Of a DNA stretch of 18,333 nucleotides, positions 1 through 10,000 are shown in pieces. Where the stretch lies: the NCBI GenBank assembly GCA_007116765.1, contig SKHV01000013.1:1-18333 (forward strand), written 5' to 3'. Both the position numbers and the translations under genes were made by a program. How positions within the stretch are numbered: position 1 is the first letter of the stretch; every line of letters begins with the position of its first letter. Below the pieces are notes generated by a model, which did no database searches, was not told the DNA's origin, and saw nothing but the letters and a program-made list of their open reading frames with translations. This stretch comes from Prolixibacteraceae bacterium (GTDB taxonomy: Bacteria; Bacteroidota; Bacteroidia; Bacteroidales; Prolixibacteraceae).

Positions 1-2
1 AA

Positions 3-2060
3 ACCGAACTAACCCATGCAAACTTATGTTTCTCAATTCAAGTACTTTCCCCATATGCAGAAAAAAAAGGACTGTTTGATCAAAAAAACACTTTATCCTC
101 CGAAGAAGTAAAGGAAAAAGTCGAAAATTTCAATTTCAAAGAAATAACACCAAGGCCTAACATTTTAGGTTCAGTGTCGATCGGGGGCCGCTTGCTTGAC
201 AATAAACTGGGGATTATTATTGCAGGAACTTACCAAAACACGAACAGGGGCACCAACCGCACGCAGTTTGGCATTTCGGAAACCAACAGGGGAGCAAACA
301 ATATGCCCCGTGTGAGCCGTTACCAGGAAAGAAGATATTCAATAAATCAGGAAAGGGCCGGTTTGCACAATAAAATCGATTACGATTTCAACAGAAACCA
401 TTCCATAAGCCTTTACAACGTTTTGTTACATCTTCAAACAAACGAGACCCGTATAATCTGGGAAGATGAACTCCGTTCGTTACAACATCCTACACTCGAA
501 AACAATTTCAGGGGACAGATAAACATTCAACGCATTTATAATTCAACCTTACAGGGCAAACATCGGTTCTCTCCGGTATTAAATGCCGATTGGTCGCTTG
601 CCTATGCCTTTGCAAGCCAAAATGTACCTGATAACAGCCAACTCATAACGGTATCAAACTACGATACACCCGGGAATGAACTGCGCTGGTTGATTCACGA
701 AAACAATATTCGTATTTGGGAAAAAAACACCGATCAGGACTATTCAATATATTACAACCTTAGCTATACCCCTGATTATTTTCTTCCAAATTCTGAAATA
801 AAAACAGGCGGCATGTTCCGTATGAAGCAAAGAAGCAACATGTTCGACATGTATTCTTTTAAACCCAACCCCGGGGTACAGGAATATGTACCATACGAAA
901 CCGATTTTGAAGATATTACATGGAGGGTAACCGGTGGAGCCGGCACCCCATCGCATGTACTGAACTACGATTCGTATGAAAATATTTTTGCCCAATACTT
1001 GCAGTTTAAAACACCTTTCAGAAAATTCGATTTCATTGGAGGCCTTAGGGTAGAACATACTACACAAGGCTTTATGACTGCCGATAACCTTGTAGAAGAT
1101 GGCTACCAAACCTATTGGAGCATACTCCCAAGTTTCCACCTGAAACACCCGGTTACCGATAAAAGCCACATAAGGGCATCGTATTACCGTTCGCTTTCGC
1201 GTCCAAGCTTTCTTGAGATTGTGCCTTACCGCCGTCCATCAACCGAAGAAATCATCTCTCGTGGTGGTAATTCCAAGCTGAAGCCTGTCGATGCACACAA
1301 TTTCGATGTACGCTACGAGTTGTTCCCAAACCAGCAAGATCAGCTTCTAATCGGTGCATTCTATAAAAATATATACAACCCCATTGAAACTGCAGTACTA
1401 CCTCCAACCGACCCAAGCTTTCCATCGCATTTCCCGGCAAGTACAACCTTAATGCCGGTAAATTTTGAAATGGCTGTTAATGTTGGTTTTGAAGCTGATT
1501 TCATTAAATATTTCAACAGAATTGGCATACGGGCAAACTACACGTATACCAACTCCGAAATAGAATCGACCAAGCGCACATGGGCAGGAATTACCGTCGA
1601 TAATTACGACCAATTGACCAACCTCCAAAAACAGACATTGAATGTTGGCGACAGTACATTTCTCAATGTAATACAAATAAGGCCTTTACAAGGTCAATCG
1701 AAACACTTGGGTAACCTTTCTTTACTTTACAAAGACCAGAAAAATGGAATCGACATGCAGCTTTCGGCCGTATATACAGGCGAACGCATCGCGGTAGTAT
1801 CAACAGGTTTTGAAACCGACTGGTGGCAAAAAAGCACCATTCAGCTCGACTTTGCAGCAGATAAGAAATTTGGCAACAGGTTTACCCTTTTTGTAAAAGC
1901 CAACAACCTGCTCGACACCCCCCTCGAAATGATAATTAAAAGGCCTTATTTACCATCATCACGAATTGATGAGTTACAACCAAATGGAGGAAAAAAGACC
2001 CTTGTTCGGAAAGAATTCTTTAGCAGGAATTACCAAATAGGCTTACGGTTTAATTTATAA
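3..2060 (+). CDS. TonB-dependent outer-membrane receptor, N-terminus cut by the window edge
   Basis: This is the beta-barrel part of an energy-coupled outer-membrane transporter. The frame has no stop codon back to base 3, so the GTG at 174 is internal and about 57 further codons upstream belong to the same protein; the signal peptide, any carboxypeptidase-like domain and the plug lie outside the window. The visible 685 or so residues show alternating aromatic/polar barrel strands with long Asn-rich loops. A late NNLLDTP segment and the ending YQIGLRFNL are typical of Bacteroidota receptor barrels, whose last strand ends in an aromatic-rich stretch. The next gene starts 60 bases downstream on the same strand and encodes a beta-helix surface lipoprotein, so the two are probably co-transcribed. 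No SusD-like partner follows, so this is not a classic SusCD pair. The substrate cannot be read from the barrel. The family call is firm; specificity is unknown. Confidence 0.88.
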   Translation, partial: TELTHANLCFSIQVLSPYAEKKGLFDQKNTLSSEEVKEKVENFNFKEITPRPNILGSVSIGGRLLDNKLGIIIAGTYQNTNRGTNRTQFGISETNRGANNMPRVSRYQERRYSINQERAGLHNKIDYDFNRNHSISLYNVLLHLQTNETRIIWEDELRSLQHPTLENNFRGQINIQRIYNSTLQGKHRFSPVLNADWSLAYAFASQNVPDNSQLITVSNYDTPGNELRWLIHENNIRIWEKNTDQDYSIYYNLSYTPDYFLPNSEIKTGGMFRMKQRSNMFDMYSFKPNPGVQEYVPYETDFEDITWRVTGGAGTPSHVLNYDSYENIFAQYLQFKTPFRKFDFIGGLRVEHTTQGFMTADNLVEDGYQTYWSILPSFHLKHPVTDKSHIRASYYRSLSRPSFLEIVPYRRPSTEEIISRGGNSKLKPVDAHNFDVRYELFPNQQDQLLIGAFYKNIYNPIETAVLPPTDPSFPSHFPASTTLMPVNFEMAVNVGFEADFIKYFNRIGIRANYTYTNSEIESTKRTWAGITVDNYDQLTNLQKQTLNVGDSTFLNVIQIRPLQGQSKHLGNLSLLYKDQKNGIDMQLSAVYTGERIAVVSTGFETDWWQKSTIQLDFAADKKFGNRFTLFVKANNLLDTPLEMIIKRPYLPSSRIDELQPNGGKKTLVRKEFFSRNYQIGLRFNL

Positions 2061-2120
2061 CAACAATCACAACTTAATAAATAAATGAAATTTCAATGTA
2101 TTATCTAAAAATTGGTTAAA

Positions 2121-3407
2121 ATGAAAACAACAACAGAGTTATTGAAAAAATTAGGGATTCTAACATTAGCTGTTTTAATTTCTGTATCGTTCGCATCATG
2201 CGATAAAGATGATGACGATTTAATTCCTGACGAGGACGATGTAACTGAAGAAACACTTTCAGGAGAAGTAACAGGTAAACTTACCAAAGGCACGTACATT
2301 GTTACCGGTGATATTTTAATTCCTGCCGGTTCGGAGCTTGTATTAGAGCCGGGTGTTATCCTTGCTTTCGACGGCGATGGCCTTTCACCTGAAACCAGCC
2401 CTGAAATACAATTACTAGGAAACTTGATTGCCCGTGGAACCGAAGCAGATCCGGTTATGTTTACCGTAGTTGAAGAAAAGCGCGACCCATCAAATGCATA
2501 CGAAGGTTTTTGGGGTGGTATCCAGGCAATGGCAAGCAGCGAATACCTAATTCTCGAGCATGTTATTTTAGAATACACTGGTGGCCCAGCCCGTCAATCG
2601 GAAGCTTACGATGCAGGTGACCCACGTTACGCTATTCATTTTGCTAACCCCGAAGGTGTTTTTGTAATTAAAAACAGTATCATACGCAATATTGCCGACG
2701 ATGGCATTCGCCCACAAGGTGGTGGCAAAATGGCCTTTATCAACAATATTTTCTACAATATTGGTGAAACCGGTGGCGAGGGTATTAATATTAAAGACGG
2801 TTCTGTAGGTGTGGTAGCCTATAACCTTTTTTACTCAGTAGCGACTAATGGCAGCAAACCTGCCGGAGCCGGCGACGGTGTTCCACAAACCAACATCGAC
2901 ACCTATAACAACACTTTTATTAACAGCGGTTTCAGAAGGGTACAAGCCGGACGCGGTGGCTCGATTAATTACGAGCAAGGCGCCAGGGGCCAGGTTTACA
3001 ACAACCTGATTGTGAACTGCCGTTTTGGTATCAGGTTAAGGGGCGACCGTTTACCCGATGTTGACAACGTCCCTTACGATCACACCCATTACTATGCTTA
3101 CGACGAAAGCGATCGTGATAATTTCTGGCCAACAACCGATATTGATGACGATGGCAACCCTATTACCGTACAAAAAGAGAACGACATTATCCAAGTCGAT
3201 CCTCTATTTGCAAATTACGATGTAAGTACCGACAAGCTCACTGCAATTCCTGATGCTGCTTGGAACTTTCACCTTACCCAGTCATCTCCTGGTTTAAATG
3301 CCGGTAAAACCGACTTTACACCAGTAATATCAACACTAAGTGCAGGTGGCGTTACTATTACTATACCAGGCCCATCAGCATTCATTGGAGCCTATGGTGC
3401 ACAATAA
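2121..3407 (+). CDS. Surface-type lipoprotein with right-handed parallel beta-helix
   Basis: I place the start at the ATG at 2121 (428 residues) because it gives a compact signal peptide; a TTG at 2112 would add only three residues. The signal peptide ends in a lipobox (SFASC), and the mature protein opens with C-D-K-D-D-D-D and further acidic residues. That resembles the lipoprotein export signal that sends Bacteroidota lipoproteins to the outer face of the outer membrane. The body has the repeating short-strand pattern of a right-handed beta-helix: an N-terminal LEPGVIL cap-like strand, GNLIARGTEADP, then rungs with N-N-I-F, N-N-T-F and N-N-L-I-V asparagine ladders. It ends with the DPLF and FIGAYG motifs common in such proteins. 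Pectate-lyase-like folds bind or cut polysaccharides, but I see no clear catalytic set, so a binding role is equally possible. It sits between the receptor and a strong terminator. Confidence 0.8.
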   Translation: MKTTTELLKKLGILTLAVLISVSFASCDKDDDDLIPDEDDVTEETLSGEVTGKLTKGTYIVTGDILIPAGSELVLEPGVILAFDGDGLSPETSPEIQLLGNLIARGTEADPVMFTVVEEKRDPSNAYEGFWGGIQAMASSEYLILEHVILEYTGGPARQSEAYDAGDPRYAIHFANPEGVFVIKNSIIRNIADDGIRPQGGGKMAFINNIFYNIGETGGEGINIKDGSVGVVAYNLFYSVATNGSKPAGAGDGVPQTNIDTYNNTFINSGFRRVQAGRGGSINYEQGARGQVYNNLIVNCRFGIRLRGDRLPDVDNVPYDHTHYYAYDESDRDNFWPTTDIDDDGNPITVQKENDIIQVDPLFANYDVSTDKLTAIPDAAWNFHLTQSSPGLNAGKTDFTPVISTLSAGGVTITIPGPSAFIGAYGAQ

Positions 3408-3424
3408 AAAGCGCAATCTCTTTT

Positions 3425-3475
3425 AAACTTTCCTTTGTTCATTGCATTTAAATGAGCAAAGGAAAGTTTTTATTT
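3425..3475 (+). terminator. Strong rho-independent-type terminator after the beta-helix gene
   Basis: A 19-base left arm (3425-3443) pairs with a right arm (3451-3469) around a 7-base loop (gcattta). All pairs are Watson-Crick except one G-U wobble, and the right arm runs straight into a T-rich tract. It lies 17 bases after the beta-helix stop codon. It should end the receptor/beta-helix transcript and partly or wholly separate it from the two propeller lipoprotein genes downstream. Confidence 0.85.
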
Positions 3476-3525
3476 AATTCGAGAAAAACGAGTTCAAGCC
3501 ATTTATGGTTATACCATGAAATAAC

Positions 3526-4515
3526 ATGTACAAACTACATAATATTATTTTGAAATATACAGCAATCACAGTCGTCATATCATCATTATTGATTTTATTT
3601 GGCGCCTGCGATTCTACAATTAATACTCTTGAAAGTAGCGTTTATACTCCCCGCTACAGTATTTCCAAACTAAACGTTTCCGATTTATATGATGAACCAA
3701 TTTCTATTGGCACTTTAAACAACCGTGAAATTACCGAAGCATCGGGTATTACCGAATGCAGGCAAAACAGCAATTTGCTTTGGACACATAACGATAGCGG
3801 CGACATGGCCCGAATATTTTTAATCAACAAAAACGGCGAACACGAAGGAACATTCCGCATTCTTAATGCAAGTAACCGCGACTGGGAAGATATTGCTTCA
3901 GGCCCAGGTCCGGAGAATGGGGTCAACTACTTGTATATTGGCGAAATTGGCGATAATGCGGGCATTTATCAATATAAACACATTTACAGGCTACCCGAAC
4001 CGGATATCAATAAAGCCGATCTAAATGTTCCTCATGTGAATAGTGAAAATGCCCAGCGAATTACATTTATATATCCCGATAATAAAATGATCGATGCCGA
4101 AGCCTTATTGGTTGACCCGCTCACTAAAGATATTTATATAATTACCAAACGCGAGTTCCCGGTTACGGTTTACCGTTTACAATACCCACAATGTACAACC
4201 GACACTCTAATTACTGAAGAATATGCTACCCTCCCGATTAACAATGTAACAGGAGGGGATTTTTCAGATGATGGGAGAAAAATAATACTCAGGACTTACG
4301 AGAAAGCATTCATTTGGGAACGAAAGCCCAACGAAACTATTGGCACGTCATTTTTACGCGAACCTCAAAGGGTTCCTTTGGCAAGTGAACCCAAAGGTGA
4401 AGCTATAACTTTTGCGGCTGATGGTTCAGGATACTATACCCTAAGCGAATTTGAGCGTGATATTGTTCCTGAAATATATTTCTATAAACGAAACCAGCAA
4501 AGCACATTTCGTTAA
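3526..4515 (+). CDS. Secreted lipoprotein of a beta-propeller family (phytase-like/SdiA-regulated-like)
   Basis: This is a 329-residue protein with a long hydrophobic signal segment and a lipobox (LFGAC, Cys28). Recognisable motifs are EASGI at 71-75, LWTHNDSGD at 85-93, DWEDIA at 119-124, YIGEIGDN at 137-144, and DAEALLVDPLTKDIYIITKR at 190-209. This order, with acidic residues placed where propeller loops often bind calcium, is seen in secreted Bacteroidota propeller proteins related to esterase-like phytase and SdiA-regulated families. I do not recognise a proven enzyme. Unlike the preceding beta-helix lipoprotein, it lacks an acidic stretch after the lipidated Cys, so it may face the periplasm. 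The next gene begins 22 bases after its stop and has a related fold, which suggests an operon. The strong terminator upstream suggests it needs its own promoter or read-through. The ATG start is supported by the signal peptide that begins directly after it. Confidence 0.65.
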   Translation: MYKLHNIILKYTAITVVISSLLILFGACDSTINTLESSVYTPRYSISKLNVSDLYDEPISIGTLNNREITEASGITECRQNSNLLWTHNDSGDMARIFLINKNGEHEGTFRILNASNRDWEDIASGPGPENGVNYLYIGEIGDNAGIYQYKHIYRLPEPDINKADLNVPHVNSENAQRITFIYPDNKMIDAEALLVDPLTKDIYIITKREFPVTVYRLQYPQCTTDTLITEEYATLPINNVTGGDFSDDGRKIILRTYEKAFIWERKPNETIGTSFLREPQRVPLASEPKGEAITFAADGSGYYTLSEFERDIVPEIYFYKRNQQSTFR

Positions 4516-4537
4516 ACATAATTGAAAAACATAACAT

Positions 4538-5803
4538 ATGAAAACACTGATTACAATCGTTAAAACCCTGGTGATAACAGCCTTGTTCTATTCATGTACA
4601 AGCAGTCAAAACCAAGTGTCAATGGAAAAATATAAGCTTGAAGGCCTGCCTCTCATTGGTACGTTCAATAACATGGAATTCTATGAGGGTGGGATTTCGG
4701 GCATGATTTATATTCCCGGCACCAACATGGAGTTCTATTTAATTAATGACCGTGGGCCAAATCTTGTAATGAACGAACACCCGCTCGCTAATGGCGAAAA
4801 TGTAAAACTTTTTGCTTTCCCCGATTATTCACCAAAAATTTTTCATACCAAATTGAAAGATGGAAATTTCTACGTAAAAAATGTAATACCAATTAAAAAG
4901 CCTGACGGAACAACTGTAAGCGGACTACCCTTCCCCGGCAGTTCGGAAGAACACCAGGAAACAGCCTGGTACGATCTTGAAGGTTCGATTGCCGGCACCG
5001 ATTTGTGGGGCTTCGATTTTGAGGCAATAGCACTTGGAAACAACAACGATTTATGGGTGGCTGAGGAATACAGGACATCAGTTTTGAATATTGACCGTAA
5101 AACAGGTGAAATTATTGCCATTTATGGACCAGAATTAATCAATGAACATTACCAGCCAATTGATACGATTTTCAAATATCGCAGGCCAAACCGTGGCTTT
5201 GAAAGCGTTGCCGTAACACCCGAGGGGAAAGTATTTGCTATGCTTCAATCGCCTATGTGGAACCCAACCGAAGAAGTAGGCGAGGTTTCGCGCTTAGTGC
5301 GCATTTTGGAGCTAAACCCCAAAACAGGCAATACACAAATGTATTTGCACGAAATACCCGGAGCCAAAAATGAAATTAGGATACGGGACTGGAAAATTGC
5401 TGATATGACAGCAATCAACAATCATGAGTTTTTAGTATTGGAACATGCTACACAAGGCAGCGAATCGCTTATGGATGTGTATAAAATCGACATCCGCAAA
5501 GCAACACCAATTAGCTCCGAAATGTTTAACGGCAAAACCCCTGAACAATTAATCAATGCAGAAAATGCCCGCGAACACGGCATCGAAGTGGTTGGAAAGA
5601 CGCATGTGCTCGACCTTATTGCCAACGGTTACGATTCTTTTTTCGACAAACCCGAAGGGCTGACAATTATCGATGCCAAAACAATTGCAATAATAAACGA
5701 TAACGATTACGATGCGGATGCTCCGTATAAGAATGCTTACATTGAACAACCGGGCATGGAAACATACCTTTTTGTATTTACCCTTACTGATAAGTTATAT
5801 TGA
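4538..5803 (+). CDS. Esterase-like activity of phytase family lipoprotein
   Basis: This 421-residue lipoprotein matches the phytase-like propeller family (Pfam PF13449 by recollection). After a short signal peptide (Cys20, FYSC lipobox, somewhat atypical) come GGISG at 51-55, NDRGPN at 70-75, FDFEAIAL at 159-166 and DLWVAEEY at 171-178. Further on are RGFESVAVTPEGK with LQSP, then FDKPEGLTIID and a closing INDNDYDAD. The FE-A and PEG-type turns and the late NDNDY are the family hallmarks. Members are described as phosphoesterase-like, but few have been tested, so phytase activity is not shown. With the receptor and the other secreted proteins it suggests capture or processing of an organic substrate, possibly a phosphorylated one. 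Its stop lies only 5 bases from the stop of the convergent protease gene, with no room for a terminator between them. Confidence 0.82.
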   Translation: MKTLITIVKTLVITALFYSCTSSQNQVSMEKYKLEGLPLIGTFNNMEFYEGGISGMIYIPGTNMEFYLINDRGPNLVMNEHPLANGENVKLFAFPDYSPKIFHTKLKDGNFYVKNVIPIKKPDGTTVSGLPFPGSSEEHQETAWYDLEGSIAGTDLWGFDFEAIALGNNNDLWVAEEYRTSVLNIDRKTGEIIAIYGPELINEHYQPIDTIFKYRRPNRGFESVAVTPEGKVFAMLQSPMWNPTEEVGEVSRLVRILELNPKTGNTQMYLHEIPGAKNEIRIRDWKIADMTAINNHEFLVLEHATQGSESLMDVYKIDIRKATPISSEMFNGKTPEQLINAENAREHGIEVVGKTHVLDLIANGYDSFFDKPEGLTIIDAKTIAIINDNDYDADAPYKNAYIEQPGMETYLFVFTLTDKLY

Positions 5804-5808
5804 TATAT

Positions 5809-7038
5809 TCAATTATTCAGCTTTTCCAGCCGCTGCAACAATGTGGGGTGTGAATAATGAAAAAACACATACCATTTGTGCGGGGTTAGGTTGCTTAAAT
5901 TTTTTACTGAAAGTTTTTTGAGAGCTGAAGCCAAATCAGTAGCCAGTTCATATTGTGCCGCAAATTTGTCGGCTTCGTATTCGTTTTTACGCGAAAGAAT
6001 ATTCATGCCAATACCCAGTATTAATGAAAATGGGCTATATAAAATGCCAAAGGCAATAAGTCCAATATGAAACTTAGCTTCGCTTACACCCAGTGCTGAC
6101 GATAAGTCGGCATTTGAAACAAAAAGCGAAAAAACATACAACATCAATCCGGTTTGCAAAACACCTGCAATTAATCCCGTAATAATATGTTGCTTTTTAT
6201 AGTGCCCAATTTCGTGTGCCAGAACAGCAAGCACTTCATTAGTGGAAAGGTCATTAATTAAAGTATCGTATAAAACTATGCGTTTTTTTGAACCGAGACC
6301 CGTAAAATAGGCATTTGCTTTGCTTGAACGCTTTGAACCGTCAATCACATAAACATTATCAAGCTTAAAACCTGCTTTCTGGGCAAAATGTTCTATAGAT
6401 TGCTTCAATTCGCCATCGCTCAAAGGTGTTTGTTTGTTAAACAAAGGAACAATCAATGTAGAATAAAACATTGAAAAAAATATAGAAATTGCAGATATTA
6501 TGAGCCATGCAAATATCCAAAACATATCCCCTGTTAATCCCCAAATCCACATCACCAGAGCTAAAATCCCACCTCCCAGCAATGCAGTGATCAGCAGACC
6601 TTTTAGCTTGTCGAATATAAAAATGCGGGGAGTGGTTTTGTTGAATCCAAAACGCTCTTCAATTACAAAAGTATCATAAAGTTCAAATGGGACATTGAGT
6701 ATTTCGCTTGCAAAACCAATAATGGCAAAAAACAGCAATGCGGTTAAAATAGAGTGTTCACTGATGCTTACTGCCATAGAATCGACATAAGCGAAACCTT
6801 CAAAAACCAGCATCAATAAAATTATCACGAAAGATAAAATGGAAGAAAGCAATCCCGTTTTACGGTTTGCCTTTTTGTATAATTGTGATTTTTTGTACTC
6901 GTGAGGATTATAAATATTTATTAACTGTGCCGGTAATTTATGTTTCCAACAAGTAGTATTCAAATAATCGAGAAATTGCTCAAGGGCAAAACTAAATACA
7001 ACTACACTTAGAATAACATAAAAAAATATCTGCTCCAT
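5809..7038 (-). CDS. Ste24/CAAX-type M48 membrane zinc metalloprotease
   Basis: This 409-residue multi-pass membrane protein has the layout of Ste24/HtpX-like peptidases: several hydrophobic segments, the HEIGH zinc motif at 275-279, further hydrophobic segments, then NEYEAD at 352-357 supplying the third zinc ligand (Glu353) and the conserved Asp, and SHP near the C-terminus (396-398). N-terminal features such as FVIEERFGFNKTT are also typical of the Ste24 branch, and the length fits that branch. Bacterial members have no prenylated CAAX substrate and are thought to act in membrane-protein quality control or in cutting small membrane peptides. It is the last gene of a three-gene minus-strand unit, starting 11 bases after the ABC transporter stop. 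That may mean it serves the same envelope system, though Ste24 genes also occur alone. Confidence 0.92.
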   Translation of the reverse strand: MEQIFFYVILSVVVFSFALEQFLDYLNTTCWKHKLPAQLINIYNPHEYKKSQLYKKANRKTGLLSSILSFVIILLMLVFEGFAYVDSMAVSISEHSILTALLFFAIIGFASEILNVPFELYDTFVIEERFGFNKTTPRIFIFDKLKGLLITALLGGGILALVMWIWGLTGDMFWIFAWLIISAISIFFSMFYSTLIVPLFNKQTPLSDGELKQSIEHFAQKAGFKLDNVYVIDGSKRSSKANAYFTGLGSKKRIVLYDTLINDLSTNEVLAVLAHEIGHYKKQHIITGLIAGVLQTGLMLYVFSLFVSNADLSSALGVSEAKFHIGLIAFGILYSPFSLILGIGMNILSRKNEYEADKFAAQYELATDLASALKKLSVKNLSNLTPHKWYVFFHYSHPTLLQRLEKLNN

Positions 7039-7049
7039 TAAAATAATAG

Positions 7050-10000
7050 TTAGGCCTTATTGTTTCTGTCGTATATTAAATCACCCGGTGTTTGTTTAAA
7101 TATTCGGTGTATAATCCTATTGAACACATAATAATTTACTATTGCCAAAACAATTATCGATATCACGGTGTAGCTATTCATCAAATCGAAATAAAGATGT
7201 TTTTCTACTTCAAAAGGCGATAAACCATTTATGACAAAATAGATTAATCCTAAATAACCAAGTATAGCAGCTAAAGCTAAAGCAAAAAATAAGGGTAAAA
7301 GAACAAAAATGTACATCATTCCCATATAAATACGCTTAATATCGATACCAAATGCTTTGAATGTGCCAATATTCATTTTGATTTTATTAAGGTGTGTACT
7401 TAGAATATTCGACAAGAAAATATTAATCATCAATACGCTAAACCCTATAAGGATAAGCGACATAATGGTGGTTAGCTTACTTACAAAGTTATAGTTTTTC
7501 ATTTGCTCAATTTTCGACATTTCAATTTGAATGCCTGAATCTTCAGCAAACTGCTCGGCAAATACATCAACCTGACTTAAATCGTTGAAATTAACTGCAA
7601 TATAGTCAAACGTTCTTCCGGCCCTGTTATCAAGGTTTTGAAAGTAACTTTGCATAAATTGGTGTGCTTTCACTTTGTGTTCGTCCATGAAGTGCTGCAT
7701 CTCATCTGACTCATAAAAAGCAGTATATAAATCATCAATTTCATCCATCGAAATGTTGTCAGAATCAAAAAACGAAATCTGCACAATAAGCACCGACTGG
7801 TAAGTATTACGATGTGGATACACATCGAGCATGCTCATTTCGTGCAAACCTTCTTCATTGAAATAACGGGTAAAAAAAGCTTCGGTAGCGGCATAAAGTG
7901 CTTCGGCATGAATTGTATCAGTAACAACATTGGCATAAAGTCGTTTATTATCTGAAAATAGAAACCTGTCGCCCATTGTGCTAATGTCGTTGTAAAACGA
8001 TTGAGTGCTCACAAAATCAATCCTTTCGCCCGGCAAACGATCAACAATGGCACGAATAGGGATAGGAATAAACCTTTCGTTTCCACGCCTATCGGTATTT
8101 CTTCTAAAAATGAATGCAGGTTCATCAGAGCATTCCAATTTATCAATAAAATTACGGGTAACTATTATTCCAATATCTCTATCATCGACAAAAGCATTTC
8201 CCTTTGTCCGGTTAATTTCAGTATCTACAATCATATCAACCAAAGGATCGTCGAAAGGAATTGAACGTCCTTCAACTCCACGATGAGGACTTTGAGGTAA
8301 ATCGCCTTTAAAATATGCTGTCCAGCGATTATAGCCTACAATTGTGTCGTAATTGAATCTATTTTTTAACGAATCGGTATTATAAATATCAATAACTCTG
8401 AAAGCACCCCGGTTATTCCCAACCGATGCATTGATTGAACGCACAAAAGGGTCGTCCATTTTTTCTTTCAAATAATCGAGACTGCCACTTGAAAAACCAA
8501 TAGCTAAAAAAGTGAAAAATAAAATGACCACAATAAGCCAAAAGTGTTTGTTTTTTCGACCTAAAAGCTCTTTGGTTTCGTTGCGATAAAACAAGTGCTT
8601 AAAGTCGTGCGGTATAGTTTTAAAGGGTATCCAGCTTTGTTTAAACTTATACTTCGCGATTATGGTGTATTTAACATTGAGCCAGTCCCATGCTACACAT
8701 ACGCTATAAAATATTCTAGGAATAATATTTTTAAATGAAAACAGCATGTTGCTGTTGTACGAATTTTCGTCGTCGGTTATGGTAAGTTTTTTCTTTACCG
8801 GCTTTGAAATTTTATGGGCAGCATATACAAAAAACAAACTGGTTTTTTGAAATATAAAACTAAATAGCGGGGCAATCGATAGTATTAACCATGGGATAAA
8901 TCCTAGTATTGCACCTACAGGTGAACGGCTGCTTCCAAGCTCTTGTTGTTCAATTGTGTTGCTACGACTTTTATTTTTATCGCGTTGACCTTCAACCGCG
9001 GTTTTAAACTTTAAGTCCTGAATAGTCCTGATTACATCATTTATCTTGATGTCGGCTTTCTTCAGTTCGCCATAAGCAAATTGCCGAATATTTTCTTTAA
9101 TGGATTCGTTCAACAATTCCCTGGCTTCAAATTCTTCGTTCAACCAACGTTGAAAGGACTTTTTATCTTCGTCTGCTACATCTTTTATATTTGTAATTTT
9201 CAATTGATGATCAACCATTTTCTGCTTAATTGAAACAAAAAAATCTTCATCGTTTGAATTATCAGACAAATGCATCAAAATTCGAACAAAACTTTCGGTA
9301 TCGGAATTCAGTAAAAGCTCAATCTCTTGTTGTATTTCTTTTTGCTTTTCCCGTGATTCTTCCCATTTTAATTCATCCCGATTATAAATGAAATGCGGGT
9401 CAACAGTCGAAATTCCATTTTCACGTTTTGACAACACGATGATGCAATCGGCAAAATCGAGTGTTAAGGGTATATTATGAGAAACAATAATTGCACTTGC
9501 GTTTTCGCGCTGTGTGGTTATAAATTCGCGGATAAAGTGCATCAACTTTACGGAATTGAAATGATCAAGGTTTCCGGTTGGCTCATCGCCAAAAAGTACA
9601 GTAAACTCGGGGTTTATTGCTCTGGCAAACGCTAAACGCTGGCGCTCACCACCTGAAAATTCAAATGGTTTTTTATCGTACGAAAGGCTGGTTACACTCA
9701 GGTTTTTCACCAGACTTTCTATAGCATTGAAATAGGCCTCTGATTCAGGTTTATTTTGAATCAATTCAGTAAGTCCCACGTTTTCGAGAGCCGAAAAATT
9801 GGGCATCAGGTTGGTGCTCTGAAAAATAAAGCTGTAATACTGCATCCTGATATGATACCTTTCGGGCTCCTGATTATCGGCCCACATATCGGCTAAGTTG
9901 TGCTCATCGATATCGTTTGGGAAGAATTGAATCGACGACGACTTATTATCGACGGTTTGAGTCATCAATCCCAAGGTTTCAAGTAAAGTACTCTTCCCTG

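Noticed and set aside
174..176. GTG at 174 as the start of the receptor gene
   Set aside because: The same frame is open with receptor-like sequence back to base 3, so the true start lies outside the window.
744..1169. Open frame antisense to the receptor barrel
   Set aside because: No recognisable family or signal and complete overlap with receptor coding sequence; a shadow frame.
2105..2578. Long open frame antisense to the beta-helix gene
   Set aside because: It lies wholly over a well-supported gene on the other strand, has no recognisable domain, and reads as a low-complexity Ser-rich shadow of the acidic coding strand.
3..3407. A SusC/SusD polysaccharide-utilisation pair
   Set aside because: The gene after the receptor encodes a beta-helix, not a SusD-like helical TPR lipoprotein, and no glycoside hydrolase follows.
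3505..3517. Short inverted repeat ATGGT-TAT-ACCAT just upstream of the propeller gene
   Set aside because: Arms of five bases are too short to support an operator call without conservation data.
4538..5803. A proven phytase
   Set aside because: The motifs fit the esterase-like phytase family, but that name does not establish phytate hydrolysis, and this is not the classic beta-propeller phytase signature.
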